Below, one piece after another: positions 27,501 to 40,214 of a stretch of DNA of 64,000 bases. Both the position numbers and the translations under genes were made by a program. The notes beneath the pieces are model-generated. The model made no database searches and was not told the DNA's origin. It was given only the letters and a program-made list of their open reading frames with translations. The stretch's first letter is position 1; each line of letters begins with the position of its first letter. The stretch covers positions 250,441 through 314,440 of the forward strand of contig VZRG01000192.1 of the NCBI GenBank assembly GCA_013397435.1, in the 5' to 3' direction. The stretch is from Erythrocercus mccallii (taxonomy: Eukaryota > Chordata > Aves > Passeriformes > Dicruridae).

Positions 27501-30500
27501 GCATGTCATGTTTAAAACTATAAAGTATAATGACTTTTTCAGAGATCAAAGCCCTGCCTTTTTTTTTTCCAAAGGAGATGTTTGAGGTTGCAAGAGCTGT
27601 GAACCCACTGAGTGAAGTTTCAGTTTCTACCAAAAGATCATTAATAGAGAACTTGAGAATGATAGTGCCATGGGTGAATAAGGGGGACAAGCATGGACAA
27701 GCAGCTGACCACATACACTTTTTCTCATGCATGATCCAGAAGATTAATTTGCTACCCATGGATCCTCCCCCAACAGAGGGCTCTCTCATGAAGCTGCTGT
27801 AGGTGGATTTCCTTGTGTGCATTGTGGTTAATGTGTGGCTGGCACAGAGCAAGACTTTGCTATTAGTCAGCTTGCTGTGCTTCATCACTCATAGCAGTGC
27901 ACTCTCTCATGCCTGCACAGAAGCATGGCTAATGTGGTAACTTTGATGCTCTTAGTCTTGTGGAAAGATTTCCAGGCTGGCTCCATTCAGCTGGTGTAAG
28001 CATGACAAAGGACAGCCACATCATCTGGATGCACATTCCTGTATCTCCATCACTTTTGTCACAGGCCTTAATAGTACTCCCTGTCTATAAGGAATCTTTA
28101 CTGATGCATACTTTTGAAGAGTACATGCTGTTCCTATGGCATGTACAATGGACTTTGCTTTTATTTAAACTAGTGGTTGTTCAGAAAGATATTAAAAGAC
28201 CCTCACTGTCCTCAAACTTGGCTTGAAGTGTATAAAGTACAAAGAAGCAAACTGATGTGTGAAGAAGCGATGATCTTTGGAACAAGCTATGAGGATATTG
28301 TCACATACAGGGACAAGGATATTTTAGTTGGCTACCTTTGGCCTGGAGTCTTGTATTGAGAGGTCAGGCAGTCTACCTACATCTGAAGCTTGCAGGTTTG
28401 TCTTGCTCTGCTGTAACATAAAACAAAGTAGCATAGGTCATATAACGCAATGTTGCTTGCCACTACTTGCCATTGTAAAATTCAGATGTGATTCTTCAGG
28501 CATTTCTCTGTTGTGTGAAGGACCATGAACCCTGTTACGAGTATTTTAACCACAAGGTTCCAAATTCCAGATAAAATTATTTTTTAAGTCTTCTGAGAAA
28601 TAAGTAAAAATTTATGATGATTGCAAAATATTTTTTCAGTGTTTTTTCTGAATGAAATTTTGTATAAACCATTTCATGTTTTATGGGAAGATGAGCATGG
28701 TCACTGCAGAACTTCCATGGTTGAAGCTATAGCTAAGGGAAGATCCTTCTTGTCAATTTTAATCAACCTGGTAAGGTAAGATTTCTATCTCTGCTCTCTC
28801 TTGTGAATGTTACAGCACCACTGACTTTGCCTGTAACTGTAAGTTACTGAGTAAAGATAGGCTTCTCAAGGAATATATTCAAACTCTCCACTGTTGATAA
28901 CTGTGCTGACACTGGGCAGATGTTGAAAAGGCTAGTTCCAATGCTGACTTACACTTTCACAGTCTTTGGTCAATATTCTTACCATCTGTGCTCTTAGGCA
29001 GCATTTTTCTGTGCTGTGTTCATCCTTAAAGTTCTTTAGCGGAGCAGAGACAGCACAGGTGGGGTTCATCATCAGAAGTACCTGGTATTTCACCACCTTA
29101 CTTTTACTCAGCAGTGCTTTAACTTCCTGGCAAACCTTTCCATAAGCCAGCTTTCCAGCTTCTCCATTTGCTTACAAGTGCTGTAGAGAATCACAGGGTG
29201 TTTGCCCTTCTGTGCTTAGGCTGGCATCACCCAGTGTTTCAGCAGTGATATCTTAGCAGTCAGGTTTGAAGAGCTGCAGCTCAGAATGAGGGAAGAGGCT
29301 ATTTTGGGTGGTATTACTCCATTGCAGACACAGAGACTGTGGATAAGCACATATATTTATAAGGGCTGAATTTTGGAAGACACCAGATACCACGGTGATA
29401 AGTGCCATACAAGTACCTAGATAAACTCTTTTCTGGGAGGCTGCCAATATAACATCAAATGAAGTATGAAGTTAACACCTTGTGTTGCATGGTGGTTGTA
29501 AACCAGGGCATTTCATCCTGAAGAGGAGAAATTGATGACATGTGCAAGTTCAAGTTTTACTGCAGTCTAATAGAAAACTAGGTCTCTGTAATAATGGCAC
29601 CAGAAAAATTATGAGATGGCATTTTTAAATTACATTTAGAGAGGAATCAATAGCAAGTAAAAGTTGAACACTAAATAAAACATTCAGCTATGGCAATATT
29701 TATCTATACACAATTATTCTCCCATCAATAACAATCCATTGGGTTTGGATCAGACTGGCAAGGTATTGCAGTTCATATATAAGCAAACAAATGGATACAT
29801 ACGTAAGTTTTCAGAATCAAAGAAGTAATTAAGCTAACCAGTATACATTTGGTACAGACATAAAATGACCATACAGCAGCCTTATCTCTTGGTTTGGTCA
29901 TAATACTGTGCATATATATTTGTGGTTCCTTTCTCTGCATGTCTCTCTCTTTCCCCCCTTTTGGTAACATTGTCCAGATCTTCTTTCCTGCCTGTGGGGC
30001 CTCACATTAGGGTATCATATTTTTTCCTATCTGGTGGCCTGTGGTTTGTCTGTTCGTCTATCACTTGAGTGTTTCTATTTTGGTGCCAACTTATAATATC
30101 CCAGACTTTAGATCAAGGGTTTCCAACAGAGATTGCAATGGACCTGCTTCCTTCCCATTTGTGATCATAAAACTACTCCTTTTCTTCAAACAAAGTCCCT
30201 GCAATATGCTGCTCAGGAAATCCAGACCTGCCCTAACAAGGCAGAATTTCTTCTAGTGAAAATGAAATTATTCCAATGGAGTCATCTATATGCTCCACAC
30301 TTTTCTCACCCAGGCATGTAGGAGTTGTGTCTGGGCAGACTGGGTACAGTTTCATTCTGTACCAGAATTAGGAGAGCAGATGGGTGATATAGAGTCATAT
30401 TTCCCTCCCATCTCTGATCCTGCACTGAATCCAGATCAAAATCACTATTTTTCATCTCATCACCCTCATTGTTTTCTTCTAGCTGGACTAATTATTTTCT

Positions 30501-33259
30501 CTCTTTCCCAGCCTCCACAAGGAGATGTTGCCTTTATTTCAACAAGAGATGGTTACCAAAATGGTTTCCTCTAGCCACTGTGAAAAAGGATGTGTTAATC
30601 CAAAGCTAGAAGGAGGTAGGGAGTATCTTCTTCCCTACCCTCCAATTCAAGTAGAATGAAAGTAAACTTGTGCTAAAAGTAGAATCTAATTTTTTTAAAA
30701 TCTATTTTAAAAGCTGGAGAGATGGCTTGCTAGAGTAATCTTTATCCCAAGGATGACAATACTATCTTAATAGGGGAAAGATGTTCTTTGAGCAGGGAAT
30801 TCAGCCTTCAGTGTGCCTGCATTAAGAGTTCCCTCAAAATGTTGCTGCTGTTGCATTTCTGAATGCCTTTAAAATGTCAGGTTTCTGGCCATAACAGCTT
30901 TGATTCCAGATTATTCTTCATGAGGAACCAAAAAATATTTCTATTTTCACCTTCTCACAACACATTTTTCACCTTTTTGGGGCTACAGTGTTACAAGGAG
31001 AACTGCGATTGTTTTATTCTTGTCTGTAGCTCTTCATTCCATAAAGCATATGGAAAGCCAAAGAGACAAAATGGAAATACAGAACTTACTGGTTATCTAT
31101 GCATTAGCTGTGGAAACTGTTCCTTGCATCTTTCTATTGAGTACTTGGGTTTGTCTACATTTGTCTTTAAAATTTCATTTTTAAAAATTTTAAATCACTC
31201 TTTTTACTATGCTGTCCAATCTTCCATCCAATTATTTAAATCAGATGCACTACAGTGCAGCTCTTTACTTGGAATTTGTCTAAAAATGAAATGTCTTAAG
31301 ACCTAGGTAAAATTTAATATTAAAGTTATAACTAAACAATGCAACAAAAGTTAATGAGACTCCTCACAGGCATTCCAGCATTCTCTAAGTTCTTTTTCAT
31401 GCAAAGCAATCTGTGCCATGTAACCAGTAGCAAAGAAATGCTGCCGCAGTTTAGGGCCAATGCATTGCATAAGAGTATGCACTTCTGCTATCAAAACTGG
31501 CTTTTATAGCCTTAAGCCCAGTCCTTAAAAGTAAGGCTAAGCCAGATTATGCTATCTGAGATATTGATGCTATTGTTTTGCTCTGGATGCTAAATCATAT
31601 TCTCTTACCCCTTATATTTCATTCCTCTATCAACTTTACTATGTGATAGTTTGCTGTTTCTTGTGTCTTAGATACTTTGAAGTATCACCGTATCCTGAAC
31701 TTTGAGGACACTCATGTCAAGGGTGTACAAATATGCCTGTGTCACAGGGGGACACCAGCACTGTATAAAGTAAAGCAAACTGTGTGTAGAAAGGATCCAT
31801 TGACAGAAATCAGAGCTTTCTCCCCAGCCCCCAACCCTGCTTATTTCACCAAACAGAATATAAGAGCATATGCACAGACAATCTGGCATCCCATTAAATT
31901 CCTCCAGGGTAAATAATTTCTCAGGACTGATGCTGATTAAGTATAAATGTAAGAGAGAGTCAGGAATCCAGGTGACACAGTAGCGAGTACTCGCTTTTGC
32001 CTCCCAGGAGTGCAAGTCACATTTCTGCCTTTACATACACATCCTCTTTCAGGGAATATTTGTGATTCTTGTGTGTTATTTTACTTTTGAGGAGTAGAGC
32101 TCTTTTAGAAGAAAACAAAATACATTCACTCAGGCTAGTGCCATAGCACACATTTCATCCTAGAGCATGTCCTCATTAGGAGGTAATTACGTTTGGTTGG
32201 ATCTTCAACTCACTGATTTTATTCAATCCTCTTTATAAATCCTTCCATTTCGATCCTCCCTCCTGAATACATATTATTCCTGAAGTTTTATCTGTCTATT
32301 TTGAAAATACTCCAGTTTACTTCTGTCTTAAGGCCATAAGCTTTAAGCAGGTTAAAAGTTGTGTACACATACCTTTCATCAAATGGAAATACTCACTGCA
32401 CTGTATTTTGTAATACAGACACTGAGACAAACCTTGGATCTCCAGTAGCGCTCAGGACATCCAAAAGCTAGATTTTGTAACACCTGTGGGGGTGTTGATG
32501 TGGAGATTGTCAAAGTATCCAAAGCCACTTTTTCAAATGGATCTCATCCAAAATATTCATTTGGTTCTTGCACTGCTGAGATGGGAAACGCCAAAAGCTG
32601 TTTAAAATCCTAGGCCTAAAATACTGCACAGTGATGCAGAGTGCCTGAGCTCTGCTGATAGCAGTCACTTAGAAGCTTTGTCAAATAAACAGTTTACTTA
32701 GATCAAAAGTGTATTCCCTACAGAGAGGGCAAAAAGTCAGGATGTACTCACAAGGTTCAGCAGAAGCTTGAGCCACTAGTGAGTGGCCAGACAGATGAGA
32801 GCTTTGACTAGATGTAAATCAGCAGTGAGTGCAGCTGGAATGCACAGCTGGGGCAATTGTTGGGAAGAAGGCTAAACCTCTTCTTAGACTCTGCTAGTCA
32901 AGGAACTTGAGCCTTGTACTGCCAGGCTCACTTTTGATATGCTTCATGATGCGGCTTGGGTTATCCTTAAGTCAGTCCTACCATGGACAGTAGTAAAGCA
33001 CCTCTAATGCACTGGAGTATTCTCTGTTGTCAGATGGAGGGATGAAATTTCACAGCTGATATTTCCTAGATGGTGTGCCAAAAATGCACACCAGTGGAAT
33101 CTCAGTGGACCTGTCCCTTTTTAAAAGCAAGAAAACTAGCAGGAGATGACACATGAAGTGGAAAATTTGATAGAGCCATTACAATATTTTTGTATCCACC
33201 AAAAAATGACTACCTGGGATCTCAGCTCTAAACTGCATCTCCAGACTTGATAGATAAGG
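18511..33259. other. Long AT-rich stretch without recognisable genes
   Basis: About 14.7 kb in which I see no convincing exon, LTR or LINE end. It includes a G/T-rich patch at 18550-18580, an A-rich CAAAA run at about 23074-23105, and three tandem TTTACTG units near 27068-27088. The longest open frames, such as 30863-31306 on the plus strand, have no recognisable motif. Old, decayed repeats are likely but not resolvable by eye. Confidence 0.5.
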
Positions 33260-33748
33260 AATTGGTTGGACAGACACAGCCAGAGAATTGTGGTCAATGG
33301 CTCTGTGTCCAGGTGGAGTTTGGTGATATTCAGGGCTCTGTCTTGGGACTGATGCTCTTTAATATTAGTGACATAGTGGAATTGAGTGCACCTTCAGCAA
33401 GTTTGTAGATAACACAAAACCAAGGTGTGGTTGGCACAACAGAAGGACAGGATGATTTCTGGGGGGCCTGAACAAACCTGAGAAGTGGGTCCCCAAGAAC
33501 CTCATGAGCTTTAACAATATCAAGTGCAAGATGCTGCACCTGAGAGAAGTACTTGGGTGGTGAGGCATTGGAACAAGTTGCCCAGAGAAGTTGTGGATTC
33601 CCCATCCCTGGAAATGTTTAAGGCCATGTTGGATGGAGCTTTGAGCAATCTGATCTAGTGGGTGGCATCCCTGCCCATAGCAGGGGGATTAGAACACTAG
33701 ATGACTATTAACGTGCCTTCCAATTCAAACCATTCTATGATTCTATGA
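33260..33748 (+). mobile_element. CR1 LINE, 3' end of ORF2 plus 3' UTR, internally deleted
   Basis: From about 33260 the sequence follows the end of the CR1 reverse transcriptase reading frame ('attgagtgcacc', 'agcaagtttgtagataacac', 'aagatgctgcacctg'). It then jumps at about 33545-33565 to the distal part ('aggcattggaacaagttgcc'), skipping several hundred bases of the usual element. It ends with 'ccattctatgattctatga', the octamer-repeat tail of bird CR1. The orientation is plus and it is 5'-truncated, as most CR1 copies are. Stops and frameshifts make it non-coding. Confidence 0.85.
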
Positions 33749-36700
33749 AATCAAAAACAGATATCAAAAATAGCTCAGAATTTTCTTACAGAAAAAGAGA
33801 GACATTGTTTTCCTTATACTTACAGTCCTAGCATTCTCAAAGTCCATGCCTTTTGGAATCCAGGACAATCATCTCTTGAATTACCTTTCTCTATTTCCTA
33901 TATTGCTCTTTGTAAGTCCATTAGCAGGAAATCCAGTGGAATGTGCAGAAATACCTTCCAGACTCAGGGAAGACAATCCATTTGTCCTTTGACATGGAAT
34001 ATTTAGAGTTAGGCAAAACATTCTTTGAAGTAACCAAAAATCTACAAACTGTTAGAAAAAAATTAATTAGCTAAAATATTATTAGCTAACTTATAAAAGA
34101 CTAGTCATTATAGAGTTGAAATATGTAACTCTTACAGTAGTTTGATTAGATTTATTAATATTTTTATTTAGAAGGTATCTGCTCTGTTCCATTTTCTTGT
34201 GTTAAACTGTGTTGACAGCTATGCTAGTGAAAATATTTCAATGCACTGAATAGATGAGGAAAGACATAAAAGCTTCCCAAAGAATAACTGAGAATAAATA
34301 CTATTAATAAATATAGAAATGAGCTTAAAACCACAAAAATTTATTGGAGCTAGTCTTGGCTTTTCCCAAATATTAGACATATTCAAATCTTAACTCCTAG
34401 CCTTTCTTTGTTTGGAAAAGTTGACTTTGAAAAGAAAAACATCTGAGAGGTTTAAAATTTTCAAAATGTGTTGATGGAAACATTTGTTTTTCTAATTTTG
34501 TGTTAATTTAACTTATCAAATCAAATATAATTTCACTTAAGTGTCTTTCAATCTGAATGCCAAAACAGTATTTTATATAAAAAGCAACATTATTGTTTGA
34601 AATATTTCTTCCTCATGAAAACTGTTGGTACCATGCAAGATGTTTTTCTTTGTTTTCTGGACAGTCTTACAATGCTAGTAACTTTGTCCAGCCTCTGAAT
34701 TACACAGCTGCTGGATTTTTCTGTCAGTCCCCCTAAATCAGCTTTTCTTGCTTCACAGAATTTGATTAATCAAAATAATTATTTTAAGTTTATTGTGAAA
34801 TTTCTGTTAAGTCTGACAAGCCTAAGTGAGGAGTAATGCTATCTAAACTTAGGATAGAAGACTGTATGAAACATCTCCATGAAGGAAAAAATAGACTCAG
34901 AGCTTTCTTCTGAAATATATTCTCATTTTTGGTGTTTATATATAGCAGTCATGTTCACCAGATACAATTTAGGATGGGGAGAATACTGGCTCTGCAGTAC
35001 ATGTTATCTTGACAAGGTGAAAAGAGAGTGTCATTTCAAGCCAGTTGTGAAAAGGCCATGGAGCCTTCTTAGAAGTGGTACAAGGAAAGTCTGCATGTTT
35101 TGCAGGAGTCACTCTTCTTTGGAAACCTTTTGTTAGTACCAAGAAATAAACTAACTTGTGTGTGTTCAACATCATGAGATACAGTTTGAATGCTCCTCCC
35201 CCTGCTCAGAGCCCCACCAGTAGGAGTAACAATTGCAAGCAGTATGAGGCTGCGGAGCTGTTCAGGCCTGACCCTGCAAGGTCTGCTGTTGACTGCAGCC
35301 TGTTACACATCTCGCATTATGTGTAAGGCATCTTGGGCTGATGCAGCCAACTTACCTGATTTACGCTTTCTGTAGGTGGGACAAGAGAGCAGTAAGCACC
35401 TTGCCATTGAGACACAGCAGCCTTCCAGTGTTTCTGAGCAGTTCGCTGGAGCTTGTGGCTGGTTAAGTCGGCCTCGGATAACAGTCACCCAATTGACTGT
35501 ATCCACTACTGGCATTCTGTCAGAAGCCAAATCAGATACCTGCCCCTTGTGAATGACCAAGATTGCAAAACCAGATCTGTGTTGAATTCAGCATATGAGT
35601 GGATTTGGAATACTGTTTGGGGGAAAAAATAGAAAATAACATGACTCATTTTATGACAGCCCTAAAATACAGCAGTGTCAGAATCATAAATTGTTGTCCA
35701 TTAATGTATCACCCTCCTAGCAGAGACAGATTTCTGCCAACAGCTCAGCCAGTAAGAGAGTTTTGCATAATTTTTAAGGTGGAATATGCTGGATTTAATT
35801 ACAGAACTAAAGTTTGCCACTCAAAAAACCTCATGGCATTGTTTTAGGTTATTTCCTCTTCCATTATCAGCAGCTCTGCGGTGGAGCAGTAGCCTTCTTA
35901 AATATGTTCTGTGGACATTAGGACAATAAAGGAAATCCTGACAACATAGTTTCCAAAGTTACCAAGAGGTCATTGCTAAAATGGGACCACCAGCAAAGGG
36001 GCAGCGTAGAAAAAATAAACCCATGCTTCAGACAACATCAAGTTTTGACTTCACTCATACAGGATGTTCTGATAAACCCAGAAAAATAATCTCATTTGCT
36101 CTTATTTGCTTAATTGTCCCCTTTACTGCTTAAGAGTCAATAGATTCATACAACTGATCTCTAGGTGAATCACCCTAGTTACAAGGAACATCCTGTATTT
36201 TGGCTGAGGTGGGTACAAAATATATGCAGTTAAGGGCAGAATGGGATAGATTGCTTTAAGAAGTGTTATATGTGCTCACACAGAGGAAGGAAAAAGCCAC
36301 ATATCCTATTCCAACCTTTGCTAGCCTGCATGAAGCATGCTAGAGAATGAATACTGTGATCATTTAGAGCAGCTTAAACTGAACTATATTTTCATAGTGC
36401 TTGTGTTATAGTAGTCTCTTAGTAAATATGGTAATTCCTGGAATAACAAGTGATAACTGTAGGAGGGACAATAAAGCAAGCCTGAGAGCTGATGTAAGGA
36501 TTGCCAGCTTCTTAACTTTAAGAATGACATAATTGCTGTCACCACAATCCATCGATGCAAAGAGGCTGGAAGCAAGCTGGCAGAAATACAAATTTTTCAG
36601 AGAGCTGACTGGTGGAGTAATTTATTTAACTGTCCTTTTGAGCAATGTTAGGACTCATATAGGCTCCCCATAGAGCACATACTGTATATCGTCCTGATGA

Positions 36701-38296
36701 AATATGATGAAGTGCAGATCTTTTTGAGCACATTAGCAACCAGATCCAAAACAGCAGGGCTATAATTTTACAGTTACTGTGCATGATTCATTCGGCTACC
36801 TCCCCTCATCCCTTTTTTGGCTGTTACTTTTTAAAACATGAAATATATGCTGTAGTGCAACCCTTCCTAAAAGAATATATTATCAGTGCTTCTGTGTAGC
36901 GGATGGAACTGTCTAAAGATTTCTGCAATGTTTCTAATTTTCCAAGTGTTTTTCAAATTGTTTTGAGAATGAGACAAGTCAAAATAACTTGAGCTAGGAA
37001 AAGGAGGAGCCACAGTTAAGAGTACTACTATGTAATAAGATTTAAGTGACTGTTAGGATTGTCAGTGTCTTAAAAATTGTAATGGGATACTGGCTGAAGT
37101 ACTTTGGATGCAAGGAAGACTGTAAATACTATAATTGCCAAAATTAAGCTTCTTCACTGCTGTTGTCTGTAATACAAAATCACCTAAGGAAAGTGAAAGT
37201 TCTGATGACTGGTGCCTCCTCAAGTGTATAATTTAAGAATCATTGAATAAGATGTGGTGTTATCATTTTGTATCACCACTGACATGGCTTAGAGAATTTG
37301 CATATTCTAACACAGTGAGATAAAGTATTATTTTACACAATGTATCGGACTTGGCAGGGTGCAGTGAAACAGACTTTTTTAAAACTCTTTTTTTCCTCAT
37401 TTATTCAGGGGAGAAAAAAATAAAATTGAAGCAAATACCCTAGAAAAATATCAAAGGAAGAAAAGTTACCTCTCTCTTATGCTATGTAGGAGTGCTTACA
37501 TTCATGTAAGCAGCCTGAAAAAGTGGGAACAACTTCTTTCTGTAGGATCTCAGTTCTATTCTACTCCTAACAGAGTTTACTGGAAGTCATAAGCAATACA
37601 ATGAAATTTTAAGTAAGAAAGTATTAAGATTTCTCTATGAACCTTGCTGCCTTAGACAGAACATGCCTCATTTGGCTGATATCATAGTTCCATTTTCTTG
37701 GCAGTGGGTATGAAGACCATGGAGCTTGTGGAGCGTAGGGGAAACTACAGCCTTATTCCAAAAGCTGCAGAGTTGGCATGGCAAAGCTGTAACTTCTTGT
37801 GCCCCTTAGAGACACTGACTGTTGAACTGACCTGACACTGATGCATCTGGGAAAGGGTCTGACAAGGAACCCACATGAAAGTATACAATATTTGTTGTTT
37901 GAAATGAAAGCTGGCCATCTGACTCAAGCTCCTCCATTTCACAGGCAACAGGGACACTGCCTCACACAGTTCAGTAGTTAAAATTTCAAAACCAAGCTGT
38001 CTGATTCAAGTCACAGATATTTTGATAGAATTTTTGATTTGTTGAATGTATTGCAAAAAATGATGCAGTAGGAACTGACCTGAAATTGGCTCATCTATCA
38101 TTTGATATGTAACATGTTTTTTGCATTATGATTCATGCTGTCATTGCAATTGCTGTAACTGTCAACTGATAGGTGACAGTGGGAGCCAGCTTAAATCTCA
38201 GGATAAACAGGGAGGGTAAACATTATTTTCAAAGGAATTTTGCCTGCTCCATTACACCATTAACTTAGCTTCATGAAATGCCACACACCATTCTTG
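33749..38296. other. AT-rich non-coding DNA
   Basis: No gene recognised. A patch at about 35180-35560 is less AT-rich than its surroundings but shows no splice-bounded coding signal or known repeat. I see nothing else. Confidence 0.5.
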
Positions 38297-38380
38297 TTTG
38301 TGTTGCGTTGTGTTGTGTTGTGTTGTGTTGTGTTGTGTTGTGTTGTGTTGTGTGTTGTGTTGTGTTGTGTTGTGTTGTTG
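38297..38380. repeat. (TGTTG)n pentamer microsatellite
   Basis: About 16 units of TGTTG. There is one T-to-C change near the left end (GCGTTG) and one phase slip (TGTGTTG) near 38351. This is long enough to be length-polymorphic. Confidence 0.95.
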
Positions 38381-39923
38381 AGGGAAGGTGGGGATTTTAA
38401 AGGATGTGCAAGTCTTTCCTCCTGTTATGTGGCATAAATCAATAAGTCTTGTGCTCCAAGGGAGAAAATAGACTCCTACAGTGAAATCCTCGTTAGTGTT
38501 AGGAGCTCCGCTTTGAAGCGCTTAAGTCTCACCCCCTAATTTTCAGAATTAGCAACCAAAGTATGAACAAATTTCTAAGTTGACAGTAAGGATAATTAGT
38601 TACAACTAAAAGATACTGAATCTTTGCATTTCTGCTGAACAAACTGAGATAAGTGCTTCAGCAAAAAAAGGTAAAATGACACTTCTCAAGGGTGCACTAT
38701 TTGAACATATATCTAGTGTTTACTGTGTTTTCTTACTGTGCTCTCTTGGCACACAAAACGCCTGTTCTCTCAGGGAAGAATTTTTGAAAGCCCAAAGAAT
38801 GCAGGATCAGGTAGAAGTTAGGCATGGAGACACTGGCTGTGTTTTCAGAGCATGATATATCATTCCCTTGCTAGTTTCTCATAATTCCTGGCTGAGAGAG
38901 TACACTTTATTCAGAGAAAGCAGTGTAGCTGGTCTGCGACCCTGGGGCACAGCCCAGATGTGTGTTGGGGGCATGCAGCACGCAGCACTTTGCTATTTGT
39001 TTTCTGAGTACTTGTATGTCATCATACTGCCAACACATAATTCAGATGTAAGTGAAAGCCACTTTCCTGAGCTCCCTTGTTGATCCATAGAGTCTTTTTA
39101 ACTTTGTAGAAGCTTGCAGTGGCAAAGGGCAGAGGTAATTAGAAATGGCCTTGTCTGTTATGTAGGTTGCATCTGTTTAAATTTCATTCCTAATCTGACG
39201 TAGTGTTCTCAGAGCCATATCTTTTAAAACTTTCCAGTAATATTAATAGGCAATGAGGTTAACCTGTGTCAGTTTTACATAGCAAAGGATTTTCTTAGCT
39301 GAACTTTTAAGTATATACAGCGCCATTTTCTATCGCTTATCTCTGTAGCATATTTGTTGTCTAAGAATGATGTCTTTTCATTCCTTCCACTGCTATCTTT
39401 CATTCTTTGCCAGTCTACATAATAATATTGGAGGATGAATGAAGAAGCTCTGTCTGAGCTCTTAATGAAAGCTCCGTTTTTATCTTCCACTCTCAAAGTA
39501 ACTTCCTGATAAATTTGTTTGTTAGAGAGGATAAACTATTTGCATCAACTTTGGTTTAATTATGATACTGAACTTAAAAAAAAAAGACTTAATGAGAAAG
39601 CTTGGTAGTGCTAGAGCTGGAAAAATATTTCTTCATTTCTGCAATTACTTAAAATTTGCAATTGACTTCGCCCTTTGGGATCGCTTTGTACATAGAATCT
39701 AGGGAAAAGTTTATTGGCAGAATACTTGCAAAAAAGAGAAAAGTTGGGACTTTAATTCCCTTTGGTTCAGGTTTTAAATAGCTAATCTTATTTATGGTTT
39801 CTTTATTTATGGTTTATTAAGCGTATGGTATGCTTAATTTTTTGCTTGCCTGTTTGTGAAGTTAGGCATAAGAAATCCAGTCACCGAGGAGTGCTCTGCC
39901 GTGCTTGGTGCATATATGTAAGA
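38381..39923. other. AT-rich non-coding DNA
   Basis: Between the TGTTG array and the next CR1 fragment I see no exon, LTR or repeat that can be named. Confidence 0.5.
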
Positions 39924-40080
39924 TGATAAAATCACAGATTAATCTGAGTTGGAAGAGACCCGCAAGGATCATCAAGTACAACTCTGAAGTGAATGGCCAA
40001 TATGGGCATTGAACCCCAACCTTGGTGTTACTAGCACCATGTTCTAACCTAGATGATGATGGTCCCTGCCACTTTGAGTC
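39924..40080 (-). mobile_element. CR1 3' fragment (minus orientation)
   Basis: 'aatcacagatt', 'gagttggaagagaccc', 'aaggatcatcaagt' and 'aactct' appear in order. This is the reverse complement of the 3' end of a bird CR1 subfamily. It is only about 150 bp long, 5'-truncated and diverged. Confidence 0.8.
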
Positions 40081-40188
40081 TAAATTTAACATATCCTCAG
40101 TATCTGTTTTTCAACAGAAATCTTGTTGAAATGGAAAGAATTTTGACATTTGTTCAGGGTGTCTGAAGGTCCCAGATACAGCATATGT

Positions 40189-40214
40189 GATCTGTATCAG
40201 ACATGATACAGATC
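40189..40214. repeat. Short hairpin-forming inverted repeat
   Basis: GATCTGTATC and GATACAGATC are perfect 10-bp arms around a 6-base spacer. With two mismatches the pairing extends a few bases further on each side. It lies about 110 bp past the CR1 fragment. Function unknown. Confidence 0.7.

Noticed and set aside
30863..31306. 147-codon plus-strand open frame
   Set aside because: Composition is that of translated AT-rich DNA (many Phe, Leu, Ser, Cys). No domain or splice context is recognisable.
35180..35560. Patch of higher GC that might be an exon or processed pseudogene
   Set aside because: No open frame with recognisable protein, no poly(A) tail or duplication, and no convincing splice pair.
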